Translations under genes and position numbers: made by a program | The notes under the pieces: model-generated | The model's input: only the letters and a program-made list of their open reading frames with translations | Told to the model about the DNA's origin: nothing | The model's database searches: none | From: JANQOZ01 sp045106555 | GTDB lineage: Bacteria > Pseudomonadota > Gammaproteobacteria > Xanthomonadales > SZUA-38 | Direction: 5' to 3' | DNA length: 64,000 nucleotides | NCBI GenBank assembly: GCA_045106555.1 | Contig: JBGCET010000017.1 | Coordinates: 1 to 64,000 of the forward strand | In this document: positions 43,993 through 51,842 of the stretch, piece by piece | Layout: each line of letters starts with the position of its first letter | Position numbering within the stretch: position 1 is the stretch's first letter

Positions 43993-45466
43993 CAGGTTCA
44001 CGCCAGCTGCGCCCATCGCGGTCCAGCAGCAAAGAGGCATCTGAGGGCCCCCAGGTGCCCGCGACATAGGGCGACACCCGGGTGCCACTTTCCTGCCAAC
44101 CCGCCCGAATCGCGTCGACCCAGGTCCAGGCAGCTTCAACTTCATCGCGGCGCATGAATAGCGCTGGATTGCCCCGTAGCACCTCCATCAACAGACGCTC
44201 ATAGGCATCTGGGTAACGCGCTGAGTACGCTTCGGAGAAACTCAAATTCAGCGGTAAGGATCGCAGCTGAAAGCCACCCGGACCGGGTTGCTTGGTCACC
44301 AGACTTAAAGTCACGCCTTCATCAGGCTGCAGCCGAATAATCAGCCGGTTGGCCTCCAGCGCGCCGGAGGCCTGAGGGAAAATGCTGTGGGCCACCGGCC
44401 GAAACTGCAGCACAATTTCGGAAAACTTGTGCGCCAACCGTTTGCCGGTTCGCAGATAAATAGGGGTTCCGCTCCAGCGCCAGTTGTCGACCTCAGCTTT
44501 GATCGCAACAAAGGTTTCGGTAACGCTGTTTTCACCATCACTACCAAGTTCTTGAAGGTAACCTGGCACCGCCTCGCCACTGATGGCTCCGGCGCCATAC
44601 TGACCGCGCACGGTCACCTGGCTAACATTGCTGGCATCAATGGGACGCAGTGAGCGCAGCACCCGCAATTTTTCGTTCCGCAGGTCGTCGTGGTGCATGC
44701 TGATGGGCGGTTCCATCGCTACCAGGCACAGTAACTGCAGCATATGGTTCTGCACCATGTCTCGCAGCGCCCCGGTGCCGTCGTAGAAGCCCGCTCGGTT
44801 TCCCACACCTAAACTCTCAGCCACAGTGATCTGAATGTGATCCACGCAAGTGCGTTGCCAAAGCGGTTCGAACAAAGAGTTAGCGAATCTCAGCGCAGCA
44901 AGATTCTGCACGGTCTCTTTTCCCAGGTAGTGATCGATTCGGTAAACGTTGGGCTCAGCAAATACGTCGCCCACCCCGTCGTTAATTTGCTGCGCTGTGG
45001 CCAGATCCGTGCCCACCGGTTTTTCCAAAACAATGCGCGACCGATCATCTTTGAGCCCAAACTCGCCCAACCGCGCCGCAATGGCGGTAAACAGGTTAGG
45101 CGCAGTTGCCAAATAGAACACGCGAATTCGCTGCCCGCTGGCATCCAGCGTCTCAGAAAAGTTGGCCCAGCCCTCGGCCGCCATGATGTCCAGCTGACTG
45201 TGGTGCAGGCGACTGGCAAAGCGGGCCCAGACAGCCTCATCCAGGTCCCCTTCTGACAGGTGAGCTTCCAACGCTTCCCGAACCAGAGTAACGAACTGTT
45301 GCTGATCAATTTGCGAACGGGACACTGCGACAATTCGGCTGTCGTCGGTAAATTGCGCATCTTTGTCCCGATGGTATAGGGCTGGCAGCAGCTTACGCTG
45401 AGCCAGATCGCCGGTGCCGCCAAAAATCACCAGATCAAACGGGTCTACCGGAACGAATTCAGCCAT
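43982..45466 (-). CDS. zwf: Glucose-6-phosphate 1-dehydrogenase
   Basis: 494 residues from the ATG at 45466 (MAEFVPVDPFDLVIFGG); an upstream in-frame Met adds an 18-residue tail with no family match. NADP motif VIFGGTGDLAQRKLLPALYH. The active-site motif is RIDHYLGKETVQNLAALRFA. Other blocks are GRAGFYDGTGALRDMVQNHM and IYLRTGKRLAHKFSEIVLQF. Feeds the Entner-Doudoroff route through pgl and edd downstream. Confidence 0.96.
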   Translation of the reverse strand: MAEFVPVDPFDLVIFGGTGDLAQRKLLPALYHRDKDAQFTDDSRIVAVSRSQIDQQQFVTLVREALEAHLSEGDLDEAVWARFASRLHHSQLDIMAAEGWANFSETLDASGQRIRVFYLATAPNLFTAIAARLGEFGLKDDRSRIVLEKPVGTDLATAQQINDGVGDVFAEPNVYRIDHYLGKETVQNLAALRFANSLFEPLWQRTCVDHIQITVAESLGVGNRAGFYDGTGALRDMVQNHMLQLLCLVAMEPPISMHHDDLRNEKLRVLRSLRPIDASNVSQVTVRGQYGAGAISGEAVPGYLQELGSDGENSVTETFVAIKAEVDNWRWSGTPIYLRTGKRLAHKFSEIVLQFRPVAHSIFPQASGALEANRLIIRLQPDEGVTLSLVTKQPGPGGFQLRSLPLNLSFSEAYSARYPDAYERLLMEVLRGNPALFMRRDEVEAAWTWVDAIRAGWQESGTRVSPYVAGTWGPSDASLLLDRDGRSWREPDAR

Positions 45467-45568
45467 TAGCAACATACCCTGGGGTCGCAGACTGGAACGG
45501 GGGTCTTGCCTTGCTGACAATCTCTGTATGGGTCATAACAATTCTCTTGGTGCCTGTGAAAACGATGT

Positions 45569-46567
45569 TTATCGGGTTGAGAGCCTGTCCATATAACCGG
45601 CAGCTGCGCCCAGCAAGCCCAGTTGCTCAAATCGGGCCAGCTGCACAGAAATATCCGCCATCACGGATTGATAGCGACCTTTGGCGCAAAACCGTTGAGC
45701 AAAATGGGAGTCCGGCAGATGACCGACCAAGCGCTGAGTCAGTCCGCCAACCAGCACTACCCGCGATGCGCCGGTTGCCAGCGCTAGATCACCGGCGACC
45801 GATCCATAACTCATGCAAAATCGCTGCAATGCCAGGCGGAGTAGATCATCACAGTCTGGGCTCAACGCACGCTGCCAAAGCGCGGCGTCATCCAGCGGTG
45901 TAATTTCCCGTTGCTCAATCTGGGCAATACATTGCACAAGATTATTCAGGCCGGGACCGGAAACAATGCGTTCCACAGACACCCGCAGAAACCGCTCGCG
46001 CAGACGCCTCAGCATGGCCGACTCAAGCTCATCCAGCGGGGCAAAATCAATGTGCCCGCCTTCGGTCTCTATCACTCGGAACTGACCATCGCGGCGGCTG
46101 AGAATCGCCACACCAAGACCGGTCCCCGGGCCAATAACGGTCGTCATTTCTTCGCTGGGCGTAGCAGACCTATCGGGGCCGCTGAGGGTCTCCAACTCGT
46201 GGGCCTTGAGCAGCGCCACGCCATGGGCCATGGCTCCGAAGTCGTTCATCAAATGAACGGTTTTTAGGCCAAGCTCAGCGGCAAGCGTGCATCGATTCAA
46301 GACCCAATGGCTGTTGGTCGCTTGAAGGGTGTCGCCTCTGACCGGCCCTGCGAAACACACTGAGAGCGTATCGGGCACGGCAGAATTCAAGGTGCGTTTA
46401 TAAGCGTTCCAGGCAGATGAAAGGCCGCTGAAACTGGCAGTTTGCAGGACTACAGGTTCGCCGAGGACTGGTCGCTGGCCGGGCTCAATGGTAGCGGCCG
46501 CAAATCTTACGTGAGTTCCACCGATATCTGCCGCCGTCAGCGTAACCGCCGATCTTGACTCACCCAT
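45569..46567 (-). CDS. glk: Glucokinase
   Basis: 332 residues, Glk family (bacterial type). Phosphate loop AADIGGTHVRFAAA. The catalytic-type aspartate is in VHLMNDFGAMAHGVALL. The adenosine-binding region is VIGPGTGLGVAIL, and the sugar contact is TEGGHIDFAP. The start overlaps the ilvY stop by 8 bp, and zwf follows after 102 bp. So glucose phosphorylation and the Entner-Doudoroff enzymes run on one strand. Confidence 0.93.
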   Translation of the reverse strand: MGESRSAVTLTAADIGGTHVRFAAATIEPGQRPVLGEPVVLQTASFSGLSSAWNAYKRTLNSAVPDTLSVCFAGPVRGDTLQATNSHWVLNRCTLAAELGLKTVHLMNDFGAMAHGVALLKAHELETLSGPDRSATPSEEMTTVIGPGTGLGVAILSRRDGQFRVIETEGGHIDFAPLDELESAMLRRLRERFLRVSVERIVSGPGLNNLVQCIAQIEQREITPLDDAALWQRALSPDCDDLLRLALQRFCMSYGSVAGDLALATGASRVVLVGGLTQRLVGHLPDSHFAQRFCAKGRYQSVMADISVQLARFEQLGLLGAAAGYMDRLSTR

Positions 46568-47465
46568 CGGCTTCGGGATCTGCAGAGGCAGCCCCTCGCT
46601 TTGACGCCTGCCAGAAAGTACCCAGCAGGCGGCCTTGGAGACGACTTTCCAGAGCGAACAGACCGATTTCTATATGGCCCAATGGCGCGGCCAGTGGCAG
46701 AACCTGAACCTGCTCCGCGAGAGGACTGTTGTCGAGCACAATCTGTGGCACCACACCCAGCCCACGCCCTAAACTGACCATACTTACAATGGCTTCATTG
46801 CCAGCAACCTGCGCAGCCACGGTCGGTGTTACCCGGTGCTCCTTCATCCAGCGATCTACCCGACTGCGACCGACGCCGCGTTCCGGCAAGATCAACGGCT
46901 GCTCGGCCAAGAGATTGGCTCCGATGGCCTCAGCACTGACCTTCTCAGACGTTGAGCCAATTAGCTGCAGCGGGGACTGCGCAATAGACCGAAACGCCAA
47001 ACCCGACGGCAGTCGGGTGGGCCGAACGCCAATGGCAATTTCTTCCTGGCCCGCCCGCACTCGATCCGGCGCCAAGTCCGGGTCGCCCGTTCTCAAACTG
47101 ATTTTGACCCTTGGGTGATCGTCGAGGAAGTCGGTCAGCAATCGGTGCAGGTAGCTGTAGCTGGCAGTTACCGAACAATAAATGCGAATTTCCCCATCCA
47201 GCGAACTGGCCCCTTCACGCAAATCCTGACGCACCGCATCCCATTGGGCGAGGGTGTCCTGGGCATACTGTTGAAACCGTTCCCCGGCGGGTGTGAGCAC
47301 CACTCGCCGATTGTTGCGTTCCATCAGCTGTGCCCCAACCACTTCCTCCAGCTGCGCAATACTACGGCTCAATGTGGACGGACTGATATTTAACTCACTG
47401 GCTGCCCTGCCGAAATGCAGCGTCCGGGCCAATGCGGAAAAACTGGTCAGGTGGCGAAAATCCAT
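46560..47465 (-). CDS. ilvY: LysR-type regulator IlvY
   Basis: 301 residues. The N-terminal winged HTH is SALARTLHFGRAASELNISP with STLSRSIAQLEEVVGAQLMER. The co-inducer domain carries the segment IRIYCSVTASYSYLHRLL and SLRTGDPDL, which I recognise from E. coli IlvY (IFCSVTAAYSHL). Divergent from ilvC with a 101-bp gap, the classical arrangement in which IlvY, bound to acetolactate or acetohydroxybutyrate, activates ilvC. The 3' end overlaps glk by 8 bp, so glk could share its transcript. Confidence 0.9.
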   Translation of the reverse strand: MDFRHLTSFSALARTLHFGRAASELNISPSTLSRSIAQLEEVVGAQLMERNNRRVVLTPAGERFQQYAQDTLAQWDAVRQDLREGASSLDGEIRIYCSVTASYSYLHRLLTDFLDDHPRVKISLRTGDPDLAPDRVRAGQEEIAIGVRPTRLPSGLAFRSIAQSPLQLIGSTSEKVSAEAIGANLLAEQPLILPERGVGRSRVDRWMKEHRVTPTVAAQVAGNEAIVSMVSLGRGLGVVPQIVLDNSPLAEQVQVLPLAAPLGHIEIGLFALESRLQGRLLGTFWQASKRGAASADPEADG

Positions 47466-47480
47466 AATTGCTCAATTTGG

Positions 47481-47520
47481 CACATTACGATGATTATATT
47501 TCATTTTTATAACTAATGTG
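47481..47520. promoter_or_regulatory. Candidate IlvY operator / ilvC promoter region
   Basis: A perfect inverted repeat CACATTA (47481-47487) / TAATGTG (47514-47520) is separated by 26 bp. A possible -10 (TATAAC, 47508-47513) lies inside, just before the right arm, with no good -35, as expected for an activator-dependent promoter. Between ilvY and ilvC. Confidence 0.4.
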
Positions 47521-47566
47521 AGTACCGTAAGCTCTGCTCAACAACGAATAATGGATTCCAGCAACA

Positions 47567-48592
47567 ATGAAAATTTATTACGACAAAGATTGCGACCTGA
47601 ACCTGATACAGGGCAAAAAAGTCGCCGTGATTGGCTATGGCTCTCAGGGCCATGCTCACGCGCTAAACCTGCAGGACTCAGGCGTGGACGTAACCGTTGG
47701 CTTGCGCGACGATTCCGCCTCGGTCGACAAGGCTCGCCAGGCTGGGCTGAAAGTAGCCCCGGTCAGTGAGGCCGTGTCCCAAGCGGATTTAGTGATGGTA
47801 CTTACCCCGGACGAATTTCAATCCGCCCTGTACAAGGAGCAGATTGAACCGAATATGTCCAAAGGCGCCACCCTGGCTTTCGCCCACGGGTTTGCCGTGC
47901 ATTACAACCAGGTGGTGCCGCGGGCCGACCTGAACGTGGTGATGATTGCCCCCAAAGCGCCAGGTCACACGGTGCGCAGCGAATTTGTGCGCGGCGCAGG
48001 TATCCCGGATCTGGTGGCGGTATTTCAGGATGCCACCGGTGATGCGTTGGCGCTTGCCCTGTCTTACGCCAGCGGTATTGGCGGTGGACGAACCGCGATT
48101 ATCGAAACCACCTTTAAGGACGAAACTGAAACCGACCTGTTTGGTGAACAGAGCGTGCTGTGTGGCGGCTGCGTGGAACTGGTGAAGGCTGGCTTTGAGA
48201 CCCTGGTTGACGGGGGCTACGCGCCAGAACTGGCCTACTTCGAATGCCTGCACGAGCTGAAACTGATTGTCGACCTGATGTACGAAGGCGGCATTGCCAA
48301 CATGAACTACTCCATCTCCAACAACGCGGAGTACGGCGAGTACGTCACCGGACCGAAGGTGATCAATGAAGAGTCCAGAAAGGCCATGCGCCAAGCGCTG
48401 GCAGACATTCAGTCCGGTGAATACGCCAAGAAGTTTATTTCAGAAGGCGCAACCAACTATCCATCGATGACCGCGCAGCGACGTAACAATGCGGCTCACT
48501 TGATTGAGCAGGTCGGCGGCAGACTGCGTGACATGATGCCGTGGATTACCGCCAATAAACTGGTTGACCGAGAAAAAACCGCCGGCCAATAA
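47567..48592 (+). CDS. ilvC: Ketol-acid reductoisomerase (class I, short form)
   Basis: Branched-chain amino acid enzyme. 341 residues, short class I KARI. Rossmann motif VAVIGYGSQGHAHALNLQDS. Cofactor loop GLRDDSASVDKA, with the serines typical of NADPH specificity. Catalytic acidic and histidine region: PKAPGHTVR, FKDETETDLFGEQSVLCGG and ECLHELKLIVDLMYEGG. ilvBN do not precede it, so it is a lone ilvC under IlvY. Confidence 0.97.
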   Translation: MKIYYDKDCDLNLIQGKKVAVIGYGSQGHAHALNLQDSGVDVTVGLRDDSASVDKARQAGLKVAPVSEAVSQADLVMVLTPDEFQSALYKEQIEPNMSKGATLAFAHGFAVHYNQVVPRADLNVVMIAPKAPGHTVRSEFVRGAGIPDLVAVFQDATGDALALALSYASGIGGGRTAIIETTFKDETETDLFGEQSVLCGGCVELVKAGFETLVDGGYAPELAYFECLHELKLIVDLMYEGGIANMNYSISNNAEYGEYVTGPKVINEESRKAMRQALADIQSGEYAKKFISEGATNYPSMTAQRRNNAAHLIEQVGGRLRDMMPWITANKLVDREKTAGQ

Positions 48593-48596
48593 AAAA

Positions 48597-48632
48597 CTGG
48601 CCGGGCCACCCATCCATAGGCGACCCGGCCAG
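48597..48632. terminator. Hairpin terminator between ilvC and the small gene
   Basis: CTGGCCGGG (48597-48605) pairs with CCCGGCCAG (48624-48632). On the minus strand the hairpin is followed by a run of six T, so it clearly ends the gene at 48658-48831; on the plus strand it may also end ilvC. Confidence 0.75.
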
Positions 48633-48657
48633 CGTTCTTCCTTGATCGGTTAAGCGA

Positions 48658-48831
48658 TTACAGTGCGAGGTGCTTAATGGCACTCTCAAGCTTGGTGCGC
48701 TTGGCCAGCAGGGTTTGATCGACGTTGGCTTCTCCCTGGTTTTCGACCAGGATTTCAATTCTGCCAAGCTCCACAGAAATATCGTGGTACATGGCGACTC
48801 GGTTGGTTCGTTTGGTTTTGGCTTGGGTCAT
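48658..48831 (-). CDS. Small 57-residue protein of unknown function
   Basis: 57 residues from an ATG at 48831 with a strong ribosome site (aaggaga). An open frame continues upstream for 21 codons, but the site favours this start. MTQAKTKRTNRVAMYHDISV begins a basic, helical, soluble-looking chain (ELGRIEILVENQGEANVDQ, AKRTKLESAIKHLAL). No membrane segment or cysteine. I do not recognise it. The dedicated ribosome site and downstream terminator support a real gene. Confidence 0.65.
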   Translation of the reverse strand: MTQAKTKRTNRVAMYHDISVELGRIEILVENQGEANVDQTLLAKRTKLESAIKHLAL

Positions 48832-48969
48832 GGCGATCTCTCCTTGCGTTGCTGCCGTTTCCATGAAAGCAATGTACCCAAAGCTGAGCCCCAAGTGTTT
48901 GAAGAAATGTTACGTCGGCCTTTTTTCCGTTAACGAATGTTAACCGGGCCCCTCAGGGTGAGTGTTTTC

Positions 48970-50247
48970 TCACTTTTGGGCGTTTTTCGTCAGCAAGGAC
49001 AGCATCTCGGACTTCAATTCAGCCACCATTTCCGTGTGGTGACTGCCGGTACCAGGGCCAGAAAACCCACTGTGAATTTTCTGCACTTTGTGGTTTTTGT
49101 CCAGAAAAATCGTGGTTGGGTAGGCGGTTATATTGTCAATAAAGTCCAGTGTGTCTGCCGCGTCACCTTTGTCGAAGGTGCCGGCCAACAAGAGTTCATA
49201 GTCAATATCGTGACGCGCTTTGAACCGCCCAATCATTTCCCTGTCACGCTCAACATCACCGGTGTACTCAAACGCCAAACCAACAATTTCCAAGCCCTGA
49301 TCCCGGTATTCTGAGTACCAACGGCTGAGAATTGGTGCCTCGTCGTTGCAGTTTGGGCACCAAGTGCCAAACAAATTCAGCAACACCGGCTTTCCCGCAT
49401 ATCGGGGGTCACTCAAGGAAACGGTTTGACCCTTCAGGTTTTCAAAAGCAAAACTCACGCCCGCTACGCCATCAGACATCGCGACCTGTGCCCAGGCGTC
49501 AGGCAAAATCTCTTGGCCTTCGCTGGCGCGAGATGCCTTCCACGTGGCGTGATAGGTCTCACGAGACCAGAAATCCCCTACCAGAGACCCATCGTCATTG
49601 AGTGCGGCATCAAATAAAAACACATGGCCACCGTCAAAGGCGGACAGACGCAACCGGCCCTGTTCAAAGGAACCGGCCAAGTAACGATAGTCACCCGTGG
49701 GAGTCATGAATGTGCCGCTGACCTGCTTGCCCGTCTGCACAAACTCCCCCCGGGCAGGCTCATTGCCATCTTCGTCGGTAAACTCAACCGCCCAAGTACC
49801 GCTGATATCAACGGTTTCAGATTGCCCCGGCAACGGCAGAAACCGCACCGCCATGCCCCGGGTTGCGCTGAACGGAAGGCTGGAGTCCACGCCGTTTTCA
49901 TAAGTTTTTCGCCAGCGCCCGCGCATCACCGCACCGTCAGCTGAAACTTCGGCGGTTATCTCCGAGTCGTACCAACGGTAGGTCATCTCAATGTGCTGAC
50001 CGTCTCGGGTTACCTCGCTGAAGGGAACAACCTCCTCGCCATTGAGTACGTGGCCACTGCTTTGATCGTTACCAATGACCAGCTCAAAGGGCAGTTCCCC
50101 ACCTGGTGAGGTCAGCACCGCACGCCACTGTCCTGCGATGGAAACCGGCGCAGAAGTCGACTCGGTGCCAGAACCGGAGGCATTGTCTTCCGACGAACAC
50201 CCCAGCATGCTCAAGACGAGCACTACCATTGCGATTTTTCCGTTCAT
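48970..50247 (-). CDS. TlpA-like thioredoxin-fold lipoprotein
   Basis: 425 residues. The lipobox MLGCSS at the end of a short signal predicts lipidation. An N-terminal region of ~255 residues is beta-rich with two repeats (AGQWRAVLTSPGGELPFEL and SGTWAVEFTDEDGNEPARG), reminiscent of a lipocalin-like or DUF-type barrel. Then a TlpA/ResA-type thioredoxin domain with the redox motif LFGTWCPNCNDEAPIL and the cis-proline region DNITAYPTTIFLD. Likely periplasmic thiol-disulfide chemistry at the envelope. The start overlaps the stop of the TAXI gene by 4 bp. Confidence 0.85.
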   Translation of the reverse strand: MNGKIAMVVLVLSMLGCSSEDNASGSGTESTSAPVSIAGQWRAVLTSPGGELPFELVIGNDQSSGHVLNGEEVVPFSEVTRDGQHIEMTYRWYDSEITAEVSADGAVMRGRWRKTYENGVDSSLPFSATRGMAVRFLPLPGQSETVDISGTWAVEFTDEDGNEPARGEFVQTGKQVSGTFMTPTGDYRYLAGSFEQGRLRLSAFDGGHVFLFDAALNDDGSLVGDFWSRETYHATWKASRASEGQEILPDAWAQVAMSDGVAGVSFAFENLKGQTVSLSDPRYAGKPVLLNLFGTWCPNCNDEAPILSRWYSEYRDQGLEIVGLAFEYTGDVERDREMIGRFKARHDIDYELLLAGTFDKGDAADTLDFIDNITAYPTTIFLDKNHKVQKIHSGFSGPGTGSHHTEMVAELKSEMLSLLTKNAQK

Positions 50248-51503
50248 GCAAATTCCTCAACTCTGGCTTTCACCAATTCAATATGACTGCGCAGATGGTA
50301 CAGCTCATCGGCATAGGACAATGGCGTTTCCACCTGTTTCACTTCCTGCTCAAGGCGCAAGATCGACGCCGTGAGTTCGCTGCTGACGCCGTCACCATCC
50401 AACCGGGCTTCCAGTGAGCGCAGATCTTCGTACCAACGATAAATCCGCGAGCGCACACGCCAACGATAAACCGGTGGAAAGACCCGAATCAATGGCAACA
50501 CCAGAGCCAGCAGCGGCACCAGCATGACGATCAGGCGATCGATCAATGTGGCGGCCCAGAACGGAAGAATACTCTGCAGGAACGATGGGCCACGCTCGTG
50601 GAAGCGACGGGCTTCATCAGCGAGCGGCAGTGACAGATATTGCGCTGACGGAAACGTACCTCGATCATGAAACAACCCCGCCTGGCCAACAATGCGTGGC
50701 GAGGCCATCAACAAGAGATCGATCAGCGCCGGATGTAAATCTTCTCGAGCTACCAGCATGGCCGCAACACCCACCAGGTGCTTTTTTTCAGCCGGTCGAT
50801 CGTTGGCCAGATCAATGGCACCTGGCGGCAGTGAAAGGGCCGACAGATATCTCTTATGCAGAGGGTACGCCGATGCTCGGGGTAGATGCATCAGCGCCAC
50901 GTTGGGCATTTCCAACATCTGGCGAACTTTCGGCGATGACTCGCCGGCCACCGTCATCACCGCATCCAGCTGACCATTGTTCAATAGCGCCGCTGAATTT
51001 TCCGAGGCGAAATTGTCCATCGCAGAGATATCAATGCCGTTGAGTTGAAACAGTTCGTCAACCAATGTTCGGGTGCCGCTGCCTTCCGCGCCATGATCTA
51101 CTCGCAGGGCCGCCAAGTCCCCCAACTGCTCTGCCGGTAGCCCGTCACGTAAGAATATCCAAAGCGCCTCAAAATACAGGCTGGCCAAGGCTCTAACCTG
51201 CATGTCTTCGGTGTCAGACATTTCGGTACCCCCCTGCATCAGAGCCAGGTCCACAGATCCCGATGCCAACAGTTGTGCATTTTCACGACTGCCGGCGGTG
51301 GTTTTGAGCACCAGCTCAATACCGTTGTCCGCAAGCTCTTTTTTCATTGCCAGGCCAAACTGTTGATAGGCTCCATCGACTCCGCCGGTCGCCATTACCA
51401 CCCTTTTGGGCGGCGCTGGCTCCACAAACTGGTAGGCCAGCAGAAAGCCGCCGACAGCCAGCGCAACGGCCAGCGCACTGCTGCCCAATAAAGGTCGGTT
51501 CAT
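50244..51503 (-). CDS. TAXI-family solute-binding protein with C-terminal membrane extension
   Basis: 419 residues from the ATG at 51503, which overlaps the preceding stop (ATGA). The frame is open upstream, but that region lies over the next gene. N-terminal anchor (SSALAVALAVGGFLLAYQFV), then a TAXI-type binding domain (MATGGVDGAYQQFGLAMKKE, LASGSVDLALMQGG, VDHGAEGSGTRTLVDEL). A second hydrophobic stretch near the C-terminus (LIDRLIVMLVPLLALVLPLI) is followed by a coiled-coil tail (RSLEARLDGDG, LEQEVKQVETPLSYADELYH). No TRAP permease is nearby, so it may be a signalling or sensing version. Confidence 0.82.
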   Translation of the reverse strand: MNRPLLGSSALAVALAVGGFLLAYQFVEPAPPKRVVMATGGVDGAYQQFGLAMKKELADNGIELVLKTTAGSRENAQLLASGSVDLALMQGGTEMSDTEDMQVRALASLYFEALWIFLRDGLPAEQLGDLAALRVDHGAEGSGTRTLVDELFQLNGIDISAMDNFASENSAALLNNGQLDAVMTVAGESSPKVRQMLEMPNVALMHLPRASAYPLHKRYLSALSLPPGAIDLANDRPAEKKHLVGVAAMLVAREDLHPALIDLLLMASPRIVGQAGLFHDRGTFPSAQYLSLPLADEARRFHERGPSFLQSILPFWAATLIDRLIVMLVPLLALVLPLIRVFPPVYRWRVRSRIYRWYEDLRSLEARLDGDGVSSELTASILRLEQEVKQVETPLSYADELYHLRSHIELVKARVEEFA

Positions 51504-51754
51504 CCCATTTCCTCTTCGTCTGGTCGCAGGGTAGTTACCAGGCCGATGACGCTGATTAACAGCCAACACACCTCGATCACAAAGGCGGATAAATTAAAGT
51601 CCACCCAAAGCGACACCAGAATCAGCAGCGCTCCCAAGGCATTCGCTGCGTAATAGCGCCAATCCTGGGCACTCAGCCAGCCTTGTTGCAAAGACCCAAA
51701 AGCGACTAGCAGCGATACGACGCCGCAAATTCCCAAGACATCATGAATTGCCAT
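51500..51754 (-). CDS. CBU_0592-type small membrane protein
   Basis: 84 residues with three hydrophobic stretches (MAIHDVLGICGVVSLLVAF, AANALGALLILVSLWVDFN, VIEVCWLLISVIGLVTTL). Resembles the CBU_0592 family of small membrane proteins of unknown function. First gene of a three-gene operon with two 4-bp ATGA overlaps, ending in the TlpA-like lipoprotein. Confidence 0.72.
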   Translation of the reverse strand: MAIHDVLGICGVVSLLVAFGSLQQGWLSAQDWRYYAANALGALLILVSLWVDFNLSAFVIEVCWLLISVIGLVTTLRPDEEEMG

Positions 51755-51842
51755 TTTGATTCAGCCCGTTTAGCCTGCATACAGCCATTTGGCCAACCCG
51801 CAAGGCGCAAAAAACATCACCGCATTCTATCCCACTCAACTG

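Noticed and set aside
44008..44145. Longer upstream start of 6-phosphogluconolactonase
   Set aside because: The extra residues are frame-shadow of the end of zwf; the family start at 43992 fits better.
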